64,000 nt of DNA, taken from Ruminococcus flavefaciens ND2009 (GTDB lineage Bacteria; Bacillota; Clostridia; Oscillospirales; Ruminococcaceae). The stretch covers positions 62,001-126,000 of the forward strand of contig NZ_JHXI01000010.1 in assembly GCF_000621785.1 (NCBI RefSeq), given 5' to 3'. This document shows, piece by piece, positions 10,181 through 18,044 of the stretch; the stretch's first letter is position 1, and every line of letters begins with the position of its first letter. The notes under the pieces were generated by a model that worked only from the letters and a program-made list of their open reading frames with translations, did not search any database and had not been told where the DNA came from. Made by a program: the position numbers and the translations under genes.

Positions 10181-10227
10181 TATTTTCGCCTCCTTGGAAT
10201 TAATTACGGGGACGCAGATTGGAATAT

Positions 10228-10243
10228 CACACGTTTCCGTGTG
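10228..10243 (-). other. GAAA-tetraloop hairpin in rpsJ leader
   Basis: CACACG-GAAA-CGTGTG on the transcribed strand: a perfect 6-bp stem capped by a GNRA tetraloop, located between the leader terminator and the rpsJ ribosome binding site. A GNRA loop on a short stem in an operon leader is typical of structured regulatory RNA, but the function here is inferred only from position. Confidence 0.5.
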
Positions 10244-10261
10244 TTTCATGCCTCATCTCAT

Positions 10262-10292
10262 AAAAAAACTCGAAAAACCGTTGTTTTCCGAG
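10262..10292 (-). terminator. Intrinsic terminator inside the rpsJ leader (attenuator)
   Basis: On the minus strand a 10-bp stem (CTCGGAAAAC paired with GTTTTTCGAG, one G-U) with a 4-nt loop is followed directly by seven T residues. It lies about 205 nt after the predicted transcription start and 82 nt before the rpsJ ATG, so it must be read through for the operon to be expressed. This is the layout of transcription attenuation. No minus-strand gene ends here. Confidence 0.8.
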
Positions 10293-10503
10293 CCGTCTTA
10301 ACAAAATATGAGCACAAAAAGAGCATAATCCACGCATACGCAAGCTGCGTGAAGAATAACCACAAACTGTGTTCGATATCCCATTCGCCCGGTTTAAAAT
10401 CGGACATACTCCACGGAAATTACCTGCCATACCGGCAGCAACCTTCCGCTTCAACGCATATCTTCTGCAGTCAGCGCGCATATCAGCGCACTCAACGTAA
10501 ACC

Positions 10504-10532
10504 ATTATACCACATATATAGGGATAAATCAA
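10504..10532 (-). promoter_or_regulatory. Sigma-A promoter of the S10/spc operon
   Basis: On the minus strand: -35 TTGATT, 17-bp spacer, -10 TATAAT with a TGG extended -10. Predicted start near 10497, giving a 317-nt leader before rpsJ. No other gene stands between this promoter and rpsJ. Confidence 0.85.
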
Positions 10533-10613
10533 CAATTTGCAGAAATTGTATTTGTAAATTTTTAATGAACGATAATTTTATTTTAACAATTTATGCTGTT
10601 TCCCTGCTTCGGG

Positions 10614-10638
10614 GCAGGTATTTCAGCGAAATACCTGC
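10614..10638 (-). terminator. Hairpin after the glycerophosphodiesterase gene
   Basis: A perfect 11-bp stem (GCAGGTATTTC/GAAATACCTGC) with a 3-nt loop starts only 4 nt after the stop codon of the GDPD gene, on a strand that next meets the rpsJ promoter. There is no long T run directly after it, so it may be a weak terminator or an mRNA 3-prime-end stabiliser. Confidence 0.5.
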
Positions 10639-10641
10639 AAA

Positions 10642-12456
10642 TCAGCTTCCGAAGATATATTTCAGCGCAGTGAGAACAGTGTCGCCTACGGACTTGGAAT
10701 TGACCACTTCGAGAGCTCTGTCGGGACGGTCGGTGATGATATTGTCCACGCCGAGAGCCATCATCTTCTGCATCTCGCTCTGACGGTCAACGGTCCAGAC
10801 GAAAATACGCTTTCCGTTATGGTGAGCGGAGTTGACCACGCTCTGGTTCACGAAAAGGTAATTCATGCTGACAGCGTCGATATAGGGCAGCTGCGAGTAT
10901 GAGGTGGCTGTTGCCAGATTGGCGATGAAGGCGGTCTTTATCTTGGGGTTGAGCTGCTTTACCTTTTTCAGCGCAGGATAGGAGAACGAGGTCACATAGC
11001 AGGAATTGACTATGCCGTACTCCTCCACCAGCTCCACCACCTTCTCGGCGGTGCGCTTGGGGTTCCCCGAGCGCTTTATCTCAATATTGAGCATTATGTT
11101 CTTGCCCACCAGGTCCAGTACCTCTGCCAGTGTGGGGATACGCACGTCGTCGAACTCACCGTCTTTGCTGAACCATGAGCCTGCGGACAGCTGCAACAGC
11201 TCCTCGTAGGTATGCTTTCTCAGCTCGCCCTTGCCGTCGGTGGTGCGGTCAAGCTTGTCATCGTGGCAGACCACCAGCACATCGTCAGCGGTGAGCTGCA
11301 CGTCCAGCTCTATGAAGTCCGCGCCGCAGTCCATAGCTGCCTCAAAGGCAGGAATGGTGTTCTCGGGAGCTATCCTTGAAAAGCCTCTGTGGGCTGTGAC
11401 CTGAGTCCTGCTGAGGAGTCCCACGTTAAGGCTGACGTTGCCCTGATACAGTGCCCTGAAGTAGGAAAGGTTCATTACCAGACCCGCTGCGATAAGGCAG
11501 GTGACGATGATAACACTGTGTCCCCTTTTCATCTTCTTTATGCTGCGGCTGGGAAGTTCCAGCTCCTCGTCCTTGTTGTCGGCAATGAACTTGTTGGTGA
11601 GCCACCACATCACCGCAGGTGCGGAGAAGAAGGCGGATATTGCGGTGAATATGCTCCATGTGTAGCGCAGCACTTTAAGAGCCGTACCGAAAGCCGCTCT
11701 CGGCTCGGAGAAGCCCTTGATGACGAATACGATGATGAAGCTCAGTCCGAAGGTGACCGCCGCTATGATGAACATAACCGCAAGGGTCCACAGGAACAGT
11801 GAGATTATCATTTTAAAGCGCTGACCGCTTATCCTCTCGCGGCTCTTTTTGATGCAGTCGCGGAAGGCGTATTTCGTAAGTATCAGGTAGTGTATGCTGT
11901 AGCTGCCGCCTATCATCAGTATGATGAACAGGAGCTGTATCAGTATATACGCAGCTATAGCCATACCGCCGTTTACCGAGTAGAATATCCTTCTCAGCAC
12001 AGGCAGCAGCGGTGCCATGAACATACCTGAGGACAGCGAGAACTGCGCCAGAGGCATGACCGCCATGTAAGCCAGGAAGGAAAGTATGCCCGAGCCCTTG
12101 AACGCCTTTCCGAAGGCGCGTAATCCCGTCCTGAACATACCTCCCGTGAATATATGCTCACCCTTGCCGAAGCAGGAGAAGCAGGCAGCCAGCGCGGACA
12201 GCTCCACGAAAGAGAAAAAGGCATAGCAAAAGAGCATCAGCACGATAACGATTATCGTGGAGGGATGCTTTAAGTAAACAAGCAGATTTTCGTCGTTGAG
12301 GTAAGTTACGCCCGAAAGCTTCATTGTCAGCTTCAGCAGCAGCGCCAGCACGGGGGTTCCGATAGCCAGCAGCAGCAGCTTGAATATAAGTTCAAATATG
12401 AGGAAGTGAGGTACAGCTCTCAGGAAAACACCTGTGTTTTTCAGGATCTTTTTCAT
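10642..12456 (-). CDS. Membrane-anchored glycerophosphodiester phosphodiesterase
   Basis: Hydrolyses glycerophosphodiesters to glycerol-3-phosphate and an alcohol, usually in lipid or teichoic-acid turnover. The first 340 or so residues hold six or more hydrophobic helices typical of the membrane domain fused to GDPD in Bacillota. The C-terminal 240 residues are the TIM-barrel GDPD domain with the catalytic pattern AHRGFSRIAPENT, then FIELDVQLTADDVLVVCHDD, and near the end the IFVWTVD strand. The 604-aa form starts at an ATG with GGAG 8 nt upstream; an upstream TTG is less likely. It stands alone behind its own promoter. Catalytic residues look intact; the substrate cannot be read from the sequence. 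Confidence 0.93.
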   Translation of the reverse strand: MKKILKNTGVFLRAVPHFLIFELIFKLLLLAIGTPVLALLLKLTMKLSGVTYLNDENLLVYLKHPSTIIVIVLMLFCYAFFSFVELSALAACFSCFGKGEHIFTGGMFRTGLRAFGKAFKGSGILSFLAYMAVMPLAQFSLSSGMFMAPLLPVLRRIFYSVNGGMAIAAYILIQLLFIILMIGGSYSIHYLILTKYAFRDCIKKSRERISGQRFKMIISLFLWTLAVMFIIAAVTFGLSFIIVFVIKGFSEPRAAFGTALKVLRYTWSIFTAISAFFSAPAVMWWLTNKFIADNKDEELELPSRSIKKMKRGHSVIIVTCLIAAGLVMNLSYFRALYQGNVSLNVGLLSRTQVTAHRGFSRIAPENTIPAFEAAMDCGADFIELDVQLTADDVLVVCHDDKLDRTTDGKGELRKHTYEELLQLSAGSWFSKDGEFDDVRIPTLAEVLDLVGKNIMLNIEIKRSGNPKRTAEKVVELVEEYGIVNSCYVTSFSYPALKKVKQLNPKIKTAFIANLATATSYSQLPYIDAVSMNYLFVNQSVVNSAHHNGKRIFVWTVDRQSEMQKMMALGVDNIITDRPDRALEVVNSKSVGDTVLTALKYIFGS

Positions 12457-12488
12457 ATGTTTTACTCCGAACAAGTGAATATACTTAA

Positions 12489-12517
12489 ATTATACGCTCT
12501 TACAGGCAACTTGTCAA
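12489..12517 (-). promoter_or_regulatory. Consensus sigma-A promoter of the GDPD gene
   Basis: On the minus strand a perfect TTGACA, 17-bp spacer and perfect TATAAT. Predicted start near 12482, giving a leader of only about 26 nt before the ATG at 12456. It directly follows the terminator of the preceding importer operon. Confidence 0.88.
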
Positions 12518-12522
12518 TAAAA

Positions 12523-12577
12523 AGTTAAGAGCTGAAAGCTTATGTTTACGCTCGGGGCGTTAACACAACTCTCAACT
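12523..12577 (-). terminator. Probable terminator of the eight-gene importer operon
   Basis: On the minus strand AGTTGAGAG can pair with CTCTTAACT (9 bp, one G-U) around a 37-nt loop that itself contains a GTTAACGC/GCGTAAAC hairpin; the stem is followed by TTTTTATT. The left arm comes from a block holding three copies of CTCTCAACT (plus-strand reading, 12569, 12576, 12590), so alternative pairings exist. The position after the last permease gene and before the next promoter fits termination. Confidence 0.55.
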
Positions 12578-12598
12578 CTCAACTGTAAACTCTCAACT
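12569..12598. repeat. Short direct repeat CTCTCAACT x3
   Basis: Three copies of the 9-mer CTCTCAACT within 30 bp, the first two overlapping, in the spacer between two operons. It is a degenerate low-complexity block rather than a CRISPR or phase-variable tract, and resembles other decayed short-period blocks in intergenic positions of this window (21483-21508, 40354-40381, 60062-60097). Confidence 0.6.
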
Positions 12599-12602
12599 GA
12601 AA

Positions 12603-13634
12603 TTATCCGACGATACCTGAGCGCTCTATGCCCTCGGTGAAGTGCTTCTGCATGAACACATACATCAGCAGCACGGGAGCTATGGACAGCAGGCAGCCTG
12701 CTTCCTTCCAGACTATCTGCTCTCTGGGGCTTATCTGCACCGTGGGGTCATTGAACAGCCTTATCTTCAGCTCATTGTCCAGATTTGTCAGCATCAGGGC
12801 AATGGTCTTTGTGTTGGTGAAGAAGGTGTTGCTCACATAGTAGTCGTTCCAGTACCACACCACCGAGAACAGGAACACCGTCAGAAAGGCAGGTGCCGCA
12901 TTGGGTGCGATAACGCTTACGAAGGTCCTGAACGGACCGCAGCCGTCTATGTATGCCGCGTCCTCAAGCTCACGGGGGAGCCCCTTGAAGAACTGCCGGA
13001 ATATGAATATCATCAGTCCTGCCCGTATGCCGTTGGCAGTCATTGCAGGCAGGTACATGGTGAGCCTGCTGTCGATGAGGTTCAAGCTGAACAGCCCCTT
13101 TATGCCGAAGTAGCGGAAAAGGGTGTACAGGGGCAGGGATATTACCTGAGTAGGCACCAGTATCATCATTATGACTATGGCGAAAAACAGCTTCTTTCCC
13201 CTGAACTCAAATCTCGCAAAGCCGTAGCCCGTTATGGCGCAGGATATGACCTGCACCAGGGAGCAGCCTATATTCAGCAGCAGGGTGTTCCCCAGGGTCT
13301 TCCAGTAGTCCATGGCGTCTATGGTCTCGGTTATTATCCTGAATGTGTAATGCCTTGGTATCCACATTACAGTGGGGTCGCTCATGTCCGCCCTCTCCCT
13401 GAAGGCGCAGCTTATCATATATATAAGAGGATACATGATGACGAAGCCCAGCCCGATGAGTATGACCGCCCTGAATACGGGCCAGACCTTCTCTGCGGCA
13501 GCCTTTCTGCGCAGATAGCCTCTCTCCTCACGGGTCATGGACTGCATACGCAGCCTTTTCAGCTCACGTCTGCTCATTCCGCTGCCTATCTCCTCTGCGG
13601 ACTTTACCTTTGGTGCAGCTGTCTCATCAGCCAT
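12603..13634 (-). CDS. Carbohydrate ABC transporter permease, MalG/LplC type
   Basis: One half of a CUT1-type importer channel in the cytoplasmic membrane. After a charged N-terminal 50 residues come six hydrophobic helices. The EAA loop that contacts the ATPase reads LEDAAYIDGCG followed by VIAPN near residue 230. The product has 343 residues, longer than usual because of the basic, hydrophilic N-terminus. The chosen ATG has AGGAGG 8 nt upstream; a GTG three codons earlier is possible. It is the last gene of the operon and pairs with the permease at 13648-14586. It carries no ATPase domain; the substrate is unknown, probably an oligosaccharide. Confidence 0.92.
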   Translation of the reverse strand: MADETAAPKVKSAEEIGSGMSRRELKRLRMQSMTREERGYLRRKAAAEKVWPVFRAVILIGLGFVIMYPLIYMISCAFRERADMSDPTVMWIPRHYTFRIITETIDAMDYWKTLGNTLLLNIGCSLVQVISCAITGYGFARFEFRGKKLFFAIVIMMILVPTQVISLPLYTLFRYFGIKGLFSLNLIDSRLTMYLPAMTANGIRAGLMIFIFRQFFKGLPRELEDAAYIDGCGPFRTFVSVIAPNAAPAFLTVFLFSVVWYWNDYYVSNTFFTNTKTIALMLTNLDNELKIRLFNDPTVQISPREQIVWKEAGCLLSIAPVLLMYVFMQKHFTEGIERSGIVG

Positions 13635-13647
13635 GCTTCTCACCTCC

Positions 13648-14586
13648 TCAGTCGGTCTCGTATTGTATGAATTTGCCTGTGAGCCATGCGAAAACGCCGA
13701 TAGCTCCCAGAACTATGGCGAAGTACACCCACGCCATGGCGGAGGCTCCTCCGAACTCCCACTGGTTCTTCATTGCCACGATACGGTTCATGACGCTGTT
13801 CATGGGATTGGTAAAGGAGTCTATGACGGTGAATATAAGGTTAGCCAGTATGAAGGGGCTCACCGATGGGAAGACTATCTTCCAGAAGTACTCCCACGCC
13901 GTAGCGCCCTCCATCTGAGCGGCTTCCCTGACGTCCTTGGATATGTTCTGGAGACCTGCAAGGAACAGCAGTATCTGTATGCCCGAGCTCCAGACTATGC
14001 CGAAGATGTTGTCCGCCACCGCCGTAATGAAGTCATTGGTCCTGTCGCTTATGCCGTAAATGCCAAGGAACTGCAAAAGCTCACCCACCAGGTCCGTAGA
14101 GAACATGGTAGAGAACTGCTCCGCTCCAGCATTGCCCGTGGACTCCATATCGCCGCTGATTATCCTGAAAACAGGTCCCGTGGCGATGATGACGGGCAGG
14201 AAGAAGACAGCTCTTGCCAGAGTCCTTCCCCTGAACTTCTGATTGAGTATCACCGCAATGAACAGGGAGAAAACCAGTATCAGCGGCGTCTTCCAGAGAG
14301 TCTCCAGCAGAGTGTCTATGAGGTAGTCGGTGTAGTAGGGGTCCTCGTTGAGGACTACTGTGTAGTTTTTAAGCCCCACGAACCGGGTTTTCAGTGCGCC
14401 GGGCTCTACGGAAACATCACAGAAGGAGTACCACAGCGACTTTCCCAGAGGGATAAGGAAGAACAGTATAGTCCCTACGAGCCACAGGCTAATAAAGCCG
14501 TAGCCGTACATTGATTTCCGCCGCTGATATGACATTATGCGGCGCTTTTTCTTGTTTTCTGCCACGGGGGCAGCCTTTCCGCTCAT
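13648..14586 (-). CDS. Sugar ABC transporter permease, MalF/UgpA type
   Basis: Partner of the 12603-13634 permease. The 312 residues have a basic N-terminus (KKKRRIMSYQRRK), six hydrophobic segments and an EAA loop VREAAQMEGATAW with KIVFPSVSP near residue 215. An unusually long periplasmic loop rich in D, E and G (about residues 130-165) separates two helices. The start ATG was chosen for GGAGG 5 nt upstream; another ATG overlaps the preceding stop and would add seven residues. It follows the DUF5696-type gene without a gap, which ties the two functionally. Confidence 0.9.
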   Translation of the reverse strand: MSGKAAPVAENKKKRRIMSYQRRKSMYGYGFISLWLVGTILFFLIPLGKSLWYSFCDVSVEPGALKTRFVGLKNYTVVLNEDPYYTDYLIDTLLETLWKTPLILVFSLFIAVILNQKFRGRTLARAVFFLPVIIATGPVFRIISGDMESTGNAGAEQFSTMFSTDLVGELLQFLGIYGISDRTNDFITAVADNIFGIVWSSGIQILLFLAGLQNISKDVREAAQMEGATAWEYFWKIVFPSVSPFILANLIFTVIDSFTNPMNSVMNRIVAMKNQWEFGGASAMAWVYFAIVLGAIGVFAWLTGKFIQYETD

Positions 14587-14606
14587 ATTTTCCTCCTTCC
14601 CTGTCA

Positions 14607-17402
14607 TTATTTCAGGTCTATGATGCCGCCGTCCCAGGTGACGGTGCGTTCGCCCAGGTCGGTGGTGACGGTGATACCATTGGAATAATCCGTGGTTATG
14701 ATGTCCCCGTCCCTTTCATAGCCTGTGATGAAGCTGTCCGACACCTGCTCCAGCATGGGCGCAAGGAGACTCTGCTCTCTTGCGGCAGTGTCGGTCCAGT
14801 ATTTATAATTGGCGTAATAGAGCGTATCCAGCTCTGTGTCCTTCAGCTCCCCTGTCTCCTCGTATATCATATCGTAGCTGAGACAGCTTCCCGTTGCCGC
14901 CGCCATGAGCACAGCGGTCTCAGGGTCGGCGCTGCCGTTTATGGCTTCCGAGGAATAGGGCAGAACTCCGTGGAGCACCATCTGATAGAAGGGTATATCC
15001 TCATCGAATATATCCGACCTGCCCGAACTGAGGGGAACGTTCCGTATCCTGCTGACGTAGGGCAGTGCATAGGCGTTGGCAGTATCGGCGAGTATGCCGT
15101 TTTCAAGGCTGCTGTCCAGCCTGCTGTAGCCCTCCTCAAGGAGAGTCTCCGCCTTTGCGCGTGATATGCCCTTATTGCCGTAGTCTCCGTACAGTGAGCT
15201 TGTAAGGTCCGAGAGGGAAACTCCCTCAAGACCGTTTTCAGGGTAGTTCTCGGCAATATCCCCGAATACCTCGCCGAAATAGCTTGGCGAGAGCAGGGAC
15301 ATATTCTTCCTGAACTTATTTGGTATTCCGTAGGCTCTGTCATAGCTGACTATCCTCGAATATGAGCCCGAAACCCGGACGGCTGTGTCCGTAAAGGAGT
15401 AGTAGCCGTTGCCCGAATAGAAGTCCCTGTTGTCGGACACGGGATAGAGGCTGTAGCCCTTTTCGTCTATTAGGTCGGTGAGCTTTCTGAAATCAGACCT
15501 GCCGCCCAGCTTGCCGGAGGGCTTGCCGTCGGTGTCCACCTTGTTCTTTATGCCGTCGTTGGTCCAGTTCTTATAGGAAATGACCATGTCCTCCACGCCG
15601 CCGCTGCCCAGACTGCCGATAATGTCAGCTGCCTGACCGTAGTCGGTGACGGAAGTCCTGAGGGATATGGGTATGCCCAGAACGGGCTTTTTCTTCATAA
15701 CTCCGCCGTAAAGTGTGAGATACATGGGAGCCTCACCTGCCGTACTCTTTGCGGTGACCCCCTTTTCCTCAGTGAGGTATCTGCGGTATCTTGTGGCAAT
15801 GTCGGTGTAGTCCGCATCCTTTTTGGATATGGGATAGTACCTCATCTCAATATCATCGGACTTTATGCTGCCGCTTTCAAATACGGTGTATTTCTCGTTG
15901 CTGCTGCCCGACATATAGAAGCTGTCGGTGCTGCGGAGAATGAACGAGAGATTGCAGATGTTGTAGCTGCTGCCCGACTGCCTTGACACATTGGCGGTGA
16001 GGTATGCGTTGGAGTCACCCTTTGCGGCAACTGCCAGCAGGGCATTGTCCTCCTTGACCACGCCGTAGACGGGCAGATATATCTGTCCCGTGACTGCCCC
16101 CTTGTTCTGGGGCACAGCGGTAAAGTCGTTTCCGTAGACTCTCTGCTGATAGATATTGTTCTGGAAGGAGCGGTTGTTATTGAAGCGCACCAGCGCTCCG
16201 CAGCCGTCGGGGATAACGTAGTAACCCTCCTCCTTGTCGGAGGCGGCTCCCAGACTTCCCAGCACGGTCATCTCCGTAGCCACATTGGCGGCGTTGGTCT
16301 CCTTTATCTCCGACACCTTCACCGAGGCGATGAGACAGTCCTCCCCGAGAGTGTACTCCACAGGCACTTTGAAGCCTGCGCTTTTGTAGTCATACTCCAC
16401 GCGGATACCGTTTTTTATGTCCCTGACGGTGAATGTGCAGTCATTTTCATTTCCCGAGCGCAGCACATTGTTGCCTGAGCGCTTGAGAGGCACTCCGTAG
16501 CGGAGCACATTTGAAGAACGCAGCTCGTCCGCCAGAAGGGCTGTGGCAGCCCTGTCCTGTGTGGCTTCAAGTGGCGAGGACCACCAGATATAGCCTGTGT
16601 CCTTTACCTCAATGCCGAAAACTGCGCTCCTGTCGTCAACTATCATGCGCAGCTTCTCGTTTTCCGCGCCGCTGCGGTAGGCGCCCAGGAAGTGCTTCCT
16701 GTCGGAAGTGAGCCATGCAAAGCTGTCCCCTGCGGTGTAGACACGCCTGCCCTCCTCAATGCCGTCATATGTGAAGGTCTCGTCGATGCCCTTCATATCC
16801 CTGCTGAGGAGCTCCAGTGTCTTTCCGTCTGCGGAGAGGAATGCGTATCTGCTGTCAAGGGTGGAGACTATCTGTCTCAGCCTTATGACTTTAGTGGCGT
16901 CTTCGTCGGTGATGATGAAAAATCTGCCTGCGTCGCTGACCCAGAGCTTTCCCTCATCGCACTTTTTGCCGTTTTTGAAGGAAGCCGCAGCCTCCCCAGT
17001 CTTTGTATCGATTATGACAAGCTCTCCCAGCTTTTTCAGCTCGGCTATCTTATCTGCAAGGAGCTGCTGCTCCTCTGTGTAGTCCTTTTTGCTCTTTGGC
17101 TTGCCGCCTGCCTTTTCCCAGAGCTCGTCGTCGAAGTCCTTGTCCTTGCAGTAGACATCGAAGCCCTCGGCAGAGCCTATCTTTTTCAGGTACTTCTCAG
17201 CGTCCTCCTGAGACAGCTCCGCCTTCTCCACCGCCTCGGAGCGCTTTGCCTTCTCCTCTGCTGCGGCAGTCTCCTCAGCGTCCTCCTCTGTTATCTCCGG
17301 CGCAGGCTCAGGCTCGTCCCCGTCAGCATAGGCGCTGCATGGCACAGTCATGGAAGCTGCCGTCACAAGGCAAAGCAGGAGCTTTTTCGTTATCCTTCCC
17401 AT
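14607..17402 (-). CDS. Large secreted DUF5696-type protein of unknown function
   Basis: The 931-residue product starts MGRITKKLLLCLVTAASM and has a clear signal peptide ending about residue 27, followed by an acidic, alanine- and glutamate-rich linker. The middle (roughly 230-500) is beta-rich. The C-terminal half (about 530-880) alternates strands and helices and contains segments such as MVISYKNWTNDG and GLEGVSLSDLTSSLYG that look like a TIM-barrel glycosidase-like fold. I believe it matches the uncharacterised DUF5696 family, from memory only. No catalytic pair can be assigned. It sits between two transporter permease pairs and a YIP1-family membrane protein, suggesting an extracytoplasmic role in handling the imported substrate. 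The ATG is preceded by GAGAGGCGGTG. Confidence 0.8.
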   Translation of the reverse strand: MGRITKKLLLCLVTAASMTVPCSAYADGDEPEPAPEITEEDAEETAAAEEKAKRSEAVEKAELSQEDAEKYLKKIGSAEGFDVYCKDKDFDDELWEKAGGKPKSKKDYTEEQQLLADKIAELKKLGELVIIDTKTGEAAASFKNGKKCDEGKLWVSDAGRFFIITDEDATKVIRLRQIVSTLDSRYAFLSADGKTLELLSRDMKGIDETFTYDGIEEGRRVYTAGDSFAWLTSDRKHFLGAYRSGAENEKLRMIVDDRSAVFGIEVKDTGYIWWSSPLEATQDRAATALLADELRSSNVLRYGVPLKRSGNNVLRSGNENDCTFTVRDIKNGIRVEYDYKSAGFKVPVEYTLGEDCLIASVKVSEIKETNAANVATEMTVLGSLGAASDKEEGYYVIPDGCGALVRFNNNRSFQNNIYQQRVYGNDFTAVPQNKGAVTGQIYLPVYGVVKEDNALLAVAAKGDSNAYLTANVSRQSGSSYNICNLSFILRSTDSFYMSGSSNEKYTVFESGSIKSDDIEMRYYPISKKDADYTDIATRYRRYLTEEKGVTAKSTAGEAPMYLTLYGGVMKKKPVLGIPISLRTSVTDYGQAADIIGSLGSGGVEDMVISYKNWTNDGIKNKVDTDGKPSGKLGGRSDFRKLTDLIDEKGYSLYPVSDNRDFYSGNGYYSFTDTAVRVSGSYSRIVSYDRAYGIPNKFRKNMSLLSPSYFGEVFGDIAENYPENGLEGVSLSDLTSSLYGDYGNKGISRAKAETLLEEGYSRLDSSLENGILADTANAYALPYVSRIRNVPLSSGRSDIFDEDIPFYQMVLHGVLPYSSEAINGSADPETAVLMAAATGSCLSYDMIYEETGELKDTELDTLYYANYKYWTDTAAREQSLLAPMLEQVSDSFITGYERDGDIITTDYSNGITVTTDLGERTVTWDGGIIDLK

Positions 17403-17414
17403 ATGCACCGCCTC

Positions 17415-18044
17415 TCAGACACGGGCTCTGTAGGAGAGCTCGGTGTAAACGGTGGATATGAATATGAATATCTGCTGTATCAGTGACATCAGCAGCACCA
17501 GCAGGAACAGCATTATGAGCATTGCTCCTATGGTGAGAACTATGGCGAGAACGGTCTTGCCGAAGGAGTACTGGTGCACCGACTTTATCGCCGAGAAAAG
17601 CAGTATCACCGTCCACCCCACGCCAATGAGCTCTATTATCTGCATGAACACATACTCGTCCCGTATGAGGAAATGGGAGAGTATGACGTTGATATAGAGC
17701 TGTACCGTGTATGGTATGAGTGCATAGGCACTGTAAATACATATATTTTTCAGCGTTCCCTCGCCGTCGAGGAGGGTACACACCGACCAGTTCCCCACTG
17801 TCCAGGCGCCGAAAAGCACGAAGCTCCGCACGATGTAGGGGATTATATTGAAGGTCTTGTCATAGGCGATGTAGAACTGGAAGCCATAGAGCCTGCCGTA
17901 GGCTATCTCTCCGAAAAAGAGCAGCACCAGTATCAGGGCGGCTATTTTCAGCGAGCCCGACTTCTTCCAGCGCATATCCTCGAAGCCCTCAACAGGGTGC
18001 ATGACGGCATACTTCACCCACTGTCTCTGTGTAAGATCCATCAT
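17415..18044 (-). CDS. YIP1-family integral membrane protein
   Basis: The 209 residues start MMDLTQRQWVKYAVMHPVEGFEDMRWK, the typical amphipathic N-terminus of bacterial YIP1-domain proteins, followed by five hydrophobic helices spread over residues 30-195. No catalytic motif is visible. The ATG overlaps the stop of the NHL gene (ATGA) with GGAGGAGCAGC upstream, so the two are translationally coupled. Its function is unknown; co-occurrence with NHL, DUF5696 and CUT1 permeases suggests a membrane scaffold or assembly role in this operon. Confidence 0.85.
   Translation of the reverse strand: MMDLTQRQWVKYAVMHPVEGFEDMRWKKSGSLKIAALILVLLFFGEIAYGRLYGFQFYIAYDKTFNIIPYIVRSFVLFGAWTVGNWSVCTLLDGEGTLKNICIYSAYALIPYTVQLYINVILSHFLIRDEYVFMQIIELIGVGWTVILLFSAIKSVHQYSFGKTVLAIVLTIGAMLIMLFLLVLLMSLIQQIFIFISTVYTELSYRARV

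Noticed and set aside
10181-10249. N-terminal extension of S10
   Set aside because: The extension has no ribosome binding site and contains the GAAA hairpin of the leader; the ATG at 10180 gives the normal 104 residues behind GGAGG.
12569-12598. Possible CRISPR array
   Set aside because: Units are 9 bp, overlapping, without spacers and without nearby cas genes. No CRISPR array was seen anywhere in the window.
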